Shown here: positions 7,801 to 14,286 of the stretch, piece by piece
How positions within the stretch are numbered: position 1 is the first letter of the stretch
How the letters are laid out: the number at the start of each line of letters is the position of its first letter
Assembly: GCF_017487345.1 (NCBI RefSeq)
Contig: NZ_CP062006.1
Span: forward strand, 1,556,001 to 1,620,000
DNA: 64,000 nucleotides
Origin: Brevundimonas pondensis
Lineage (GTDB): Bacteria; Pseudomonadota; Alphaproteobacteria; Caulobacterales; Caulobacteraceae
Direction: 5' to 3'
Translations under genes and position numbers: made by a program
The notes under the pieces: generated by a model
The model's input: the letters and a program-made list of their open reading frames with translations, nothing else
Databases searched by the model: none
What the model was told of the DNA's origin: nothing

Positions 7801-8244
7801 CGCCCGGCGGTTGCCTAGGGTCAGCAAGCGCGTCAGTCGGCCCCAACCCGCCCGCGTCTCCGGATAGGCGATGACGTCGGGCGTTCCTTCGTTGAAGACC
7901 AGCTGCGCCCCGGTCAGCAGGCGGAAGCCCGCCGCACGACGCTTCACCTCTTCGGAGAGGACCGGGTCGTTCAGCGGGTTCTCGATGAAGGCGATCTCGC
8001 CGGGACTGCCGCCGTCGCGCACCCTGTCCGGCGGGGCCAGACCCTCGATGCGAATCTCCTTCAGCGCGCTCCAGGCGCGCACCACGCCCGCCACGGTGTT
8101 GCGGTCGGCCAGCCCCAGCCCGGCGTGGCCGCGCAGGATCGCCGTCAGCACCAGGTCCTTGGGGTGCGAGGCGCCGCGCAGGAAGGAGAAGTTGCTGGCC
8201 GTCGCCAGCTCGGCGTAGGCGCCGCACGGGTCGAGCCTCCTCAT
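4855..8244 (-). CDS. dnaE2: Error-prone DNA polymerase DnaE2 (ImuC)
   Basis: The 1129-residue protein is a C-family polymerase of the DnaE2/ImuC type. The N-terminal PHP domain starts at YAELATASNFSFLRGASHP, the catalytic core has RGSAANSAVCYVLGIT and PPDIDVDFEHERREE, and a C-terminal OB-fold part ends in the characteristic HPRDVRILPGSRDFH. It performs translesion synthesis with ImuB at damage. The frame is open further upstream, but the ATG at 8244 overlaps the imuB stop (ATGA) and immediately precedes the conserved PHP start, so it is preferred. It is the last gene of imuA-imuB-dnaE2 and should be LexA-controlled through the box at imuA. Length fits the family. Confidence 0.96.
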   Translation of the reverse strand: MRRLDPCGAYAELATASNFSFLRGASHPKDLVLTAILRGHAGLGLADRNTVAGVVRAWSALKEIRIEGLAPPDRVRDGGSPGEIAFIENPLNDPVLSEEVKRRAAGFRLLTGAQLVFNEGTPDVIAYPETRAGWGRLTRLLTLGNRRAKKGECEIGLRDLLADPEGLLLILVPPDRLTGLEAILARMKEAAPGAVWLGAALHRRGDDRRRLARLKAMAERVEVPLLALNDVLYAAPDDRDLQDVLTCIREGVTIETAGRRLEANAERWLKPVDEMARLFRDAPEAIGETTAFLSRATFDLSELSYQYPEEPVPPDWTPQAWLEELTGRHAAMRYPDGVPDKVQALLDKELAFIARKDIAPYFLTIFDIVRVARNKRILCQGRGSAANSAVCYVLGITSVDPMESDLLFERFLSEDRNEPPDIDVDFEHERREEIIQHIYERYGRHRAGIAATVIHFRPRSAIREVGKVLGLTEDVTARLASSHWGSWGTEIGDRHVVQAGLDAANPMIARAVEMASRLLNFPRHLSQHVGGFVLTQDRLDEMVPIGNAAMADRTFIEWDKDDIDALRLMKVDVLALGMLTCIRKAFDLIRAHEKEDWELHTLPREDPAVYDMLCRGQSIGVFQVESRAQINMLPRLRPRCLYDLVIQVAIVRPGPIQGDMVHPYLRRRNGVEEVVYSSPSPDHGPPDELEQVLHKTLGVPLFQEQAMKLAIVAAEFSDGEANGLRKAMGTFRGDGSLHTYETRMVGRMVGRGYDPAFAQRCFEQIKGFGSYGFPESHAASFARLVYVSSWIKHRHPAAFACALLNSQPMGFYAPAQIVREAQEVGGVEVRPIDVSHSDWDNSLEGPANAPALRLGLRQIDGFREDWATALSAARAAAPFADIETLARRAELPAAAMRKLADADAFRSLGQDRREALWAVRRLPDDDPLPLFAAAEARERGARELGAEPDAHLPLMPLGEHVAADYQTARLSLKAHPMAILRPVFAADRVLTCAQTEAKRGGSLVRVAGVVLVRQRPGKGNAVFVTLEDETGITNVVLWARMLDQYRREVMSARLMQVEGLVEKSPEGVIHVVARRVIDRSAELSRLSEDHETDIQLARADVIANPQPPRHPPHRHPRDVRILPGSRDFH

Positions 8245-9800
8245 GCGAACAGGCCGTGGATGAACCAGCGCGGCTCGAGCGTCTCGCCATAGAGGCCTTG
8301 GCGGAACAGCCAGAAGCGACGGCCGTCCCGGTCCTCGACCCGGTAATAGTCGCGGGTGCGCTGGTTCGGGGCGCGCCACCATTCGCCGCTGATCCGCTCG
8401 GGCCCTTCGGCGCGCGTCACCTCGTGCAGGACGCGGCGCCAGCGGAACTTCAGCGGATAGCCGTCGGGGACCTCGGCCAGGGTTTCGACCGGCTGGGGCG
8501 GGTCGAACATCTGCAGGGGGCGCAGGGGCGGATCGTCGGGATCGAGGTCGGGCCAGGTCTCGTCGCCATGAAGGGCGGCGGCCGGGACCAGTCGCGCCGC
8601 ACGTTCAGGAATGTGCGAGGCGAAGGGCTCGAAGCGCAGCACGGCCTCCGGCCCCAGACGCGCGGTCAGCCGATCGACCAGACGGCTGAAGGCCTCCTCG
8701 CCGGGCATCTCGCGTTCCAGTCCCTGCTGGGTCGGCGCCAAAGCCTGGGTCCAGGGTACGGACATCCGCATCTGGTCGAAGCCGAAGCCGGGGTCCAGCG
8801 GGGCGGCCAGGGCCGCCATCCGCTCGCGGAACAACCGCAGGGTCGCGGGGGCGTCGCGGGTCGGGCGGCCGGTGCGAACGACGATGCGGCGCATCTCGCC
8901 GTCCACCCGATAGAAGCTGGCCTCGAAGGCGCGACCGCCCCGGCCCGTCTGATCCAGCCGGTCCATGGTCTCGATCAGCAGGTCGGACAGAACCCGCTCC
9001 ACGTCCTCGGGCGCCGAGATCGGCTCGAAGAAGACGCGGTCGATGATCACGGGGGCGGCCGGACGATGCGGGGTGATGCGCACGTCCTCGTCGCCCAGAA
9101 CCCGCGCCAGCCGGGTCGGGAAGTCGGCGCCGAAGCGGGCTGCCAGGGGCGCGCGAGGCCGGTCGTCCAGATCGCCCAGCCGCTTCAGGCCCAGACGGCG
9201 CAGGGCCTCGTCTTCCTTGTCCGAAAGCTCCAGGGCGGCGACCGGCAGGCGGCGCGCGGCGGCGCGGTCCTGGCCGGGTTCGAACCGGCCGCCGGGGCCG
9301 AAGCGGGCTAGGGCGCGCGCGACCTGGGGCGTGCCGGCCAGGGCGCACCGGATTTTGAGTCCGGCGCGTTCCGCCCGCGCTTGGACCGTCCGCATCAGGT
9401 CCGCTTCGCCACCGAGCAGGTGGGCGCAGCCGGTCACGTCCAGCATCAGGCCATGCGGCGGGTCCAGCGCGATCATCGGGGTGAAGCGGCCGAAATCCTC
9501 CAGCACCCGCCCCAGCAGGGCGTCGTCGAGGTCCGGTCGATGGGCGACGACGCGCAGGGCGGGGGTTCGCGCCCGTGCATCGGCCAGGGCCAGGCCGGGA
9601 GTCAGTCCCGCCCGCGCCGCCGCCGGATCGACGGCCGCCAGCCGCAGCGCGCCCTTGACCTTCTCGGCCAGGACGACGGGCGGCGTATCCTCAGGCGGCG
9701 CGTCGGCTCGCTGTTCCTGACGCCGCAGCCGGTCGCTGGGCAGCCAGGGGAACCAGACCGCCAGATAGCGGCGCGGGCGGGCGGAAGGTTCGCTGTTCAC
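8241..9800 (-). CDS. imuB: ImuB, Y-family polymerase homologue of the mutasome
   Basis: The 519-residue protein opens with YLAVWFPWLPSDRL, where active Y-family polymerases have a DMDAFF motif, so the catalytic acidic residues are replaced, as is known for ImuB. The middle carries the typical LDVTGCAHLLGGE segment and little-finger-like sequence, and the C-terminus is the long family tail. ImuB acts as a hub that links ImuA, the sliding clamp and DnaE2. Translation starts at a GTG (9800), and the conserved start of the family lies directly behind it. The first 110 bases overlap the end of imuA in another frame. The stop overlaps the dnaE2 start. Confidence 0.94.
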   Translation of the reverse strand: MNSEPSARPRRYLAVWFPWLPSDRLRRQEQRADAPPEDTPPVVLAEKVKGALRLAAVDPAAARAGLTPGLALADARARTPALRVVAHRPDLDDALLGRVLEDFGRFTPMIALDPPHGLMLDVTGCAHLLGGEADLMRTVQARAERAGLKIRCALAGTPQVARALARFGPGGRFEPGQDRAAARRLPVAALELSDKEDEALRRLGLKRLGDLDDRPRAPLAARFGADFPTRLARVLGDEDVRITPHRPAAPVIIDRVFFEPISAPEDVERVLSDLLIETMDRLDQTGRGGRAFEASFYRVDGEMRRIVVRTGRPTRDAPATLRLFRERMAALAAPLDPGFGFDQMRMSVPWTQALAPTQQGLEREMPGEEAFSRLVDRLTARLGPEAVLRFEPFASHIPERAARLVPAAALHGDETWPDLDPDDPPLRPLQMFDPPQPVETLAEVPDGYPLKFRWRRVLHEVTRAEGPERISGEWWRAPNQRTRDYYRVEDRDGRRFWLFRQGLYGETLEPRWFIHGLFA

Positions 9801-10479
9801 GATCCCACTCCATGATCCAGGTTCCGGTCGCCCCGCCGCCGCGCCGCCGCAGCAGGGTCGCGGAAAAAGACGGCCGCCCCGGCGCTCCGCCTTCCAGAGG
9901 TTCCGAAGCGCAGGACGTCACCGACCAGCGGGTCTCGGCTGCGCTGGGGCAGGGTTCGGCCGCAGCACGGACCAGAAACAGCGTCCCGCCGCCGCTCTCG
10001 GCCGCCAGAGCCAGTCGTCGGCTGGCCGTCAGGCTGAAGGCCTTGGCCTCGCCCCAGGCGCTCAACAGCACGGCGCCCACAGCGGGACTGCGCAGGGCTT
10101 CTTCGCCGACGGCCAACAGGGTCTGCACGTCGCGCGTCCGCACTAGCAACAGGTCGCGCGGCGACAAGCCCATCTCATGCAGGCCCGGCCCATGCGGCCG
10201 TCCCGCCTCCTGGGCCATCATCTCATGCAGTCCCCAGACGATGGGCCGCCCAGCCGCTGCCCGCAGCGCCATTCCCAGACCGAAGGCGTTGACCGTTACG
10301 GCGTCGGCAGGGGCGGCAGCGTAGAGGTCGTGGATCACGCCTGTGGCTAAGGGTGCGAAGGCATCGTGGCCCGCATTACGCGCAGCCGCGCTGACCCAAC
10401 GTCCGCCGGATCTCTCCAAGGCCTCAAGACGGGTCTTCAGCGTGGTCAGCGCGTCAGATCGCGAACATATGTTCTTCAT
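9691..10479 (-). CDS. imuA: ImuA, RecA-like mutasome accessory protein
   Basis: This is the first gene of the mutasome operon, encoding 262 residues with the RecA-fold-like ImuA organisation. LYAAAPADAVTVNAFGLGMA is followed by PIVWGLHEMMAQEAGRPHGPG and ends near a WIMEWDRE motif that is usually close to the family C-terminus. The last 30 or so residues, rich in Pro, Ala and Arg, overlap imuB and look like read-through to the next stop. The ATG at 10479 lies inside the LexA box, so the transcript must start very close to or at the start codon. The product aids the ImuB-DnaE2 complex in damage-induced mutagenesis. Confidence 0.9.
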   Translation of the reverse strand: MKNICSRSDALTTLKTRLEALERSGGRWVSAAARNAGHDAFAPLATGVIHDLYAAAPADAVTVNAFGLGMALRAAAGRPIVWGLHEMMAQEAGRPHGPGLHEMGLSPRDLLLVRTRDVQTLLAVGEEALRSPAVGAVLLSAWGEAKAFSLTASRRLALAAESGGGTLFLVRAAAEPCPSAAETRWSVTSCASEPLEGGAPGRPSFSATLLRRRGGGATGTWIMEWDREQRTFRPPAPLSGGLVPLAAQRPAAASGTASRRAA

Positions 10480-10485
10480 TTGTTC
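10471..10485. promoter_or_regulatory. LexA box (SOS operator) of imuA-imuB-dnaE2
   Basis: GTTC-TTCATTT-GTTC is a perfect alphaproteobacterial LexA site. It overlaps the imuA start codon, so bound LexA would block initiation directly. A perfect palindrome, GAACATATGTTC (10463-10474), overlaps its left half. Confidence 0.9.
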
Positions 10486-10573
10486 TATATGCGCCCGGCA
10501 TCCCGGGGGGAGTCAAGCGGGGCTGTCGCCAAGGTCCGCCGTCGCCACGTCCGGACGCATGATCGCATCGACG

Positions 10574-10664
10574 TTTAGGGTGAAGCCTCTTCTGAAACGT
10601 CTCTCAACCGTCGTCCGAAGACGATGTTTCCAGTGGAGTTTTTGTGCTCGATCCAAAGTTTGTA
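10574..10664 (+). repeat. Recombinase-leader repeat, copy 3 (attached to intact gene)
   Basis: This copy is the 5' leader of the recombinase gene: TTTAGGG (10574-10580), 17 bases, CGTCTCTC (10598-10605), an inner hairpin TCGTC-cgaa-GACGA (10611-10624), then the conserved block with GGAG, five T and the GTG start at 10644. CTCAAC (10603-10608) pairs with GTGGAG (10633-10638) with one mismatch. Compared with copy 2, the inner hairpin has a C-G pair changed to T-A, so pairing is kept. A 13-codon frame, MFPVEFLCSIQSL, starts at the ATG at 10624, ends at the TAG at 10663 and overlaps the recombinase start. Confidence 0.8.
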
Positions 10665-12539
10665 GACGGTTCGTCAGTTGATGCGTCCGTTCAGAGAAAA
10701 AGGGGCAGGCCGCCGCTGCCCATCGTCACCCATCCCGTCAGCTTGTGGGAAGTCCATGAAGACCCCAGGGACTTCCATGCCGCCCTGGATCTCCAGATCC
10801 GTCGGCACGGCGAGAACTCCCATCGACTGCATCGGGCTATCGTGGCCGCCGGCGGGCTGACGGATCGGACCACGCTCGCCGCCTGGCGGCGCGGCCTGAA
10901 GGTCCCACAGACGCCCGCGAGCCTAAAGGTTCTCGACATCATCGAGCATCGCTATCGGCTGGAGACCGGATATCTGCGGTCGCGGCTTCAGCGCCGACGC
11001 GCCCTGAGGGGGCTTGTTCCGCCCGAGACGCCCTATTCGGAATCGCGGCGTCTCGCCTGGCATCTGCCGGATGATTTCGATGAGAGGTCAGCCCGGGAAC
11101 AGGAGGAAATCCTGGACTGGGTACGCGCGACCATTCTGTCGGGCGGCACGGCCTATCATCGCTATCACTCGACCGTGTCGAAACATCGGTTCGCGCTCCG
11201 TTTTAACGGAAGCGGCCCGGAAGACTTGGCTGCGCCGACGCATTTGAGGGAAGAGATGGACGCCCTGCTGCGGTTCAAGTCTGCGACCCTCACCGATATC
11301 GGTTATCAGCGCTCGGGCGTGTGGGGGCCGGAAACGGCAGCGCAACGCGAGGAGCATCTGGCGCTTCTGTTCGGCGCCCTGGCCGCTCTGCCTGACGATG
11401 AAGTCAGTGGCCTGGGCGTGGCCAAGGAGGACCTGACCTTCGGGCTTCTCGTCGTGCCGTCCGTCTGGGACTGGTATGTCCAATGGCGCGAGCGCCGCCG
11501 CGGCTTCTTCACCGGTTGGGAAAGCGAGATGCTTCTGCTCGGCGCCGCCTTCTCGCGTAGTGAGACGGGGTGGATCAGGCAGAACCCGTGGTTGGCGGGG
11601 CGGCTGCGCCCGGTTCCCGGCATCATTACGCAGGAGGAAATCGACCGTATCAGCGGACATTGGGATGAAGCCTGCGAGCGGGTGCATCGCCACGCCCTGG
11701 CCAGAGCCAAGGAGATCGAACGCGTCGCTCGGGTGCATCGGGACCCCTTTGAACCGATCCTGCCCATTCTGGAGGCGACGAGTCCCGTTGGCGAGTACCG
11801 CAAGATCACTGAAGAAGTTCTACGCCGGATGCCTGATGAGAGACGCTACCCTCGGGCGGCGGCCGAAGCCGTCCGCTCATTCCTCATGCTGCGACTGGGG
11901 TTGCACCTCGGCGTCAGGCAGAAGAATCTCCGGCAACTCCTGCTGCGTCCCCGCGGAAGCCCGGCGACGCCGGAAAGGGAGCTGGAGAGCAGGCGATGCG
12001 GCGAGCTGCGCTGGAGCGATAGGGAAGGGGGCTGGGAGGTCTTTATCCCATGCGTCGCCTTTAAGAACTCAGGTTCGGCCTATTTTTCCAAACGTCCGTT
12101 CCGGCTTCTCCTTCCGGACCTGGGAGGACTGTACCGTTGGATCGACGCCTATGTGGGCCGCCATCGATCGGCCCTGCTGAATGGGTCCCGCGATCCCGGC
12201 ACCTTCTTCGTGAAGACCGTCAAGGTCTCCAGCCGCAACGCCGCCTATAATCAGAACACCTTCTACGATGCCTGGCGACAGGTGATTCAGCGCTACGGGA
12301 TCTACAACCCGTACACGCAGAAGGGCGCCATTCGAGGCTTGCTTCCTCATGGACCGCACAATGTGAGGGACGTCTTGGCCACACATGTGCTGAAGCAGAC
12401 CGGCTCCTACGAACAGGCCAGCTACGCCATTCAGGATACGCCGGCCACGGTCGCTGCCCACTACGGGCGCTTTCTCCCGCAGGATAAGGCGGCGTTGGCG
12501 GCCCAGGTCTTGAACCGCGTCTGGGACGAGGCCGCATGA
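10644..12539 (+). CDS. Large tyrosine recombinase (site-specific integrase)
   Basis: The 631-residue protein has a C-terminal tyrosine-recombinase catalytic domain: Arg425 in LGVRQKNLRQ, a candidate Lys474 in AFKNSG, the HxxR box His572-Arg575 in HNVRD and the nucleophile Tyr607 in AAHYGRF. The usual second His before the tyrosine appears replaced (IQDTPATV). The N-terminal 100 residues contain a basic RKRGRPPLP segment and an Xre-like helix pair (TDRTTLAAWRRGLKVP). The long middle part is unassigned. Translation from the GTG at 10644 uses the GGAG of the leader repeat. The gene stands alone rather than in a three-recombinase set, and sits between the mutasome and dinB-alkB. It probably mobilised the neighbouring segments, which is an inference from the repeats. 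Confidence 0.88.
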   Translation: MLDPKFVDGSSVDASVQRKRGRPPLPIVTHPVSLWEVHEDPRDFHAALDLQIRRHGENSHRLHRAIVAAGGLTDRTTLAAWRRGLKVPQTPASLKVLDIIEHRYRLETGYLRSRLQRRRALRGLVPPETPYSESRRLAWHLPDDFDERSAREQEEILDWVRATILSGGTAYHRYHSTVSKHRFALRFNGSGPEDLAAPTHLREEMDALLRFKSATLTDIGYQRSGVWGPETAAQREEHLALLFGALAALPDDEVSGLGVAKEDLTFGLLVVPSVWDWYVQWRERRRGFFTGWESEMLLLGAAFSRSETGWIRQNPWLAGRLRPVPGIITQEEIDRISGHWDEACERVHRHALARAKEIERVARVHRDPFEPILPILEATSPVGEYRKITEEVLRRMPDERRYPRAAAEAVRSFLMLRLGLHLGVRQKNLRQLLLRPRGSPATPERELESRRCGELRWSDREGGWEVFIPCVAFKNSGSAYFSKRPFRLLLPDLGGLYRWIDAYVGRHRSALLNGSRDPGTFFVKTVKVSSRNAAYNQNTFYDAWRQVIQRYGIYNPYTQKGAIRGLLPHGPHNVRDVLATHVLKQTGSYEQASYAIQDTPATVAAHYGRFLPQDKAALAAQVLNRVWDEAA

Positions 12540-12589
12540 CGCCGTAAGGGCGTTTCCGGCGGAATGCGTTCATATGAACAGACAGAAAT

Positions 12590-12604
12590 GTTCCTATTTT
12601 GTTC
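12590..12604. promoter_or_regulatory. LexA box (SOS operator) of dinB-alkB
   Basis: GTTC-CTATTTT-GTTC matches the alphaproteobacterial SOS operator perfectly and ends 21 bases before the dinB start. A separate perfect palindrome, GTTCATATGAAC, lies just upstream at 12568-12579. Confidence 0.9.
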
Positions 12605-12625
12605 TCAAACTGCTAGGCGTGGTCC

Positions 12626-13702
12626 ATGGACGTAGCTGCGCCCCGCAAGATCATCCATGTGGACATGGACGCCTTTTTCGCCTCGGTGGAGCAGAGGGAC
12701 GACCCCGCGCTGCGTGGTCGGCCCGTCGCCGTCGGCCATGCCGCCTCGCGCGGCGTGGTCGCCGCCGCCAGCTATGAGGCACGTCGTTTCGGGGTACGCT
12801 CGGCCATGCCTTCGAGCACGGCCTTGCGCAAATGCCCCGAGCTGATCTTCACGCCGCCGCGCTTCGAGGTTTATCGGGCCGTTTCCGCGCAGATCCACGT
12901 CATCTTCGCCGACTATACGCACCTGATGGAACCGCTCTCCCTGGATGAAGCCTATCTCGACGTCACGGCCAACATCCGGGGACTGCCGACAGCGTCCGCG
13001 ACGGCCGAGGAGATCCGGTCAAGAATTCTCCGGGAGACCGGCCTGACGGCGTCTGCCGGCGTGTCCTACAACAAGTTTCTGGCCAAGCTGGCTTCGGACC
13101 AGCGCAAACCCAACGGCCAGTTCGTGGTTGCGCCGGGGCGGGGAGAAGCCTTCGTGGAGGCTCTGCCGGTCAAACGCTTTCATGGCGTCGGGCCGGTTAC
13201 GGCGGCAAAAATGAACAGGCTAGGCATAGAGACCGGCGCGGACCTCAAGCGTCAGTCCCTGGCCTTCCTTCAGCATCATTTCGGCAAGTCGGGCGCCTGG
13301 TATTATGGCGTAGCGCGGGGAGAGGATCATCGTCCCGTCAATCCGAACCGCGAACGCAAGTCCAGCGGGTCGGAAACAACCTTCGCCGGCGACCTGGTCG
13401 ATCCCGCGGCGATCGAGGCCGGGCTGGACGAGATGGCGGACGATGTCTGGGCCTGGTGCGAAAAGGCCGGGTCGCTCGGCCGGACCGTCACGGTGAAGGT
13501 CAAATGGGCGGACTTCCAGCAATCGACCCGGAGCCGGTCCTTCAAGGAGCCGGTCACCTCGAAAGCGCGGTTGCGTGAGATCGCGCGCCTTCTGGTGCGA
13601 TCCCTCTATCCGCCGACAAGAGGCGTGCGGCTTGTCGGCGTGACCTTGTCCAATCTGGAGAAGGCCTCGCCTAAGGCGGCTCCGGGCGAGCTGGCGTTGT
13701 GA
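12626..13702 (+). CDS. dinB: DNA polymerase IV (DinB)
   Basis: The 358-residue Y-family polymerase has intact catalytic acids: Asp13 and Asp15 in HVDMDAFFASVEQ, and Asp107 with Glu108 in SLDEAYLDV. The steric-gate region, the thumb motif FHGVGPVTAAKMNRLGI and a little-finger domain follow. It extends primers across damaged bases. The C-terminus ends at GELAL with no obvious beta-clamp motif of the usual type. Its own LexA box lies directly upstream, and alkB follows with a four-base overlap, so the two form an SOS operon independent of the mutasome promoter. Confidence 0.96.
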   Translation: MDVAAPRKIIHVDMDAFFASVEQRDDPALRGRPVAVGHAASRGVVAAASYEARRFGVRSAMPSSTALRKCPELIFTPPRFEVYRAVSAQIHVIFADYTHLMEPLSLDEAYLDVTANIRGLPTASATAEEIRSRILRETGLTASAGVSYNKFLAKLASDQRKPNGQFVVAPGRGEAFVEALPVKRFHGVGPVTAAKMNRLGIETGADLKRQSLAFLQHHFGKSGAWYYGVARGEDHRPVNPNRERKSSGSETTFAGDLVDPAAIEAGLDEMADDVWAWCEKAGSLGRTVTVKVKWADFQQSTRSRSFKEPVTSKARLREIARLLVRSLYPPTRGVRLVGVTLSNLEKASPKAAPGELAL

Positions 13703-14277
13703 CGGCGATGTTCCAGGCCGACCTGTTCGGTCAAGCCCCCGGGCCCGTCGTTCCGTTCGGCTTCGACTACTGGCCGGATACCCTGTCGGCACCTGAGCAG
13801 GCGGCGGTGGTAGAGCAACTGCAGCGGCTGAACTTCAGGCCCTATGAGCACATGGGCTACCAGGGCTTCCGGCGGATCGCCGCCTTCGGGCGCCGCTATA
13901 ATCCGGAGCGGCGCGAGCTGGAGACGACCGAGCCCTGGCCGGACTTCCTGCAGCATCTGTTACGACGTCTGGCCGGACGGCTGGGTCTTGATGACGGGCC
14001 TTTCGTCCAAGCCCTCGTCAACGAATATGCGCCTGGTGCGGGGATCGGCTGGCATCGCGACCGGCCGGTCTATGGGGAGATCATCGGCGTCTCCTTTATC
14101 GCGCCCTGCGTCATGCGCTTTCGCCGCAAGGGGACGGCCCAGTGGCGTCGCGCCGGCGCGACGCTGGATCCGGGCTCGGTCTATCGGCTTTCCGGCGAGG
14201 CGCGGCGGGATTGGCAGCATTCGATCTCGCCGATGACAGCCCTGCGCTACTCCATTACTTTCAGAACGCTATCCTGA
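13699..14277 (+). CDS. alkB: AlkB-type 2-oxoglutarate/Fe(II) DNA dealkylase
   Basis: The 192-residue protein carries the AlkB dioxygenase motifs: His119 and Asp121 in GIGWHRDRPVYG, His174 in DWQHSI as the distal iron ligand, and Arg183 in RYSITFR for 2-oxoglutarate. The NEYAPGAGIGWH stretch is typical of the family. It reverses alkyl damage such as 1-methyladenine and 3-methylcytosine. The GTG start at 13699 overlaps the dinB stop (GTGA); an ATG at 13708 is an alternative. Cotranscription with dinB from a LexA box makes it SOS-inducible here, whereas E. coli alkB belongs to the Ada response. Confidence 0.93.
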   Translation: MTAMFQADLFGQAPGPVVPFGFDYWPDTLSAPEQAAVVEQLQRLNFRPYEHMGYQGFRRIAAFGRRYNPERRELETTEPWPDFLQHLLRRLAGRLGLDDGPFVQALVNEYAPGAGIGWHRDRPVYGEIIGVSFIAPCVMRFRRKGTAQWRRAGATLDPGSVYRLSGEARRDWQHSISPMTALRYSITFRTLS

Positions 14278-14286
14278 AAAGCGAAC

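Noticed and set aside
5035-7818. 927-codon open frame on the plus strand opposite dnaE2
   Set aside because: It is antisense to conserved polymerase motifs, its product is a Gly/Gln/His-rich string with no family, and long antisense frames are expected in DNA this GC-rich.
1657-10664. Interpretation of the leader repeats as true integron attC sites
   Set aside because: The recombinase is not an IntI, it lacks a visible IntI-type extra domain, and the repeats do not have the RYYYAAC/GTTRRRY core boxes. Only the general logic of an array is similar.
12568-12579. GTTCATATGAAC palindrome as a second LexA site before dinB
   Set aside because: The half-sites are inverted and spaced by four bases, not direct with seven; the perfect LexA box lies at 12590-12604.
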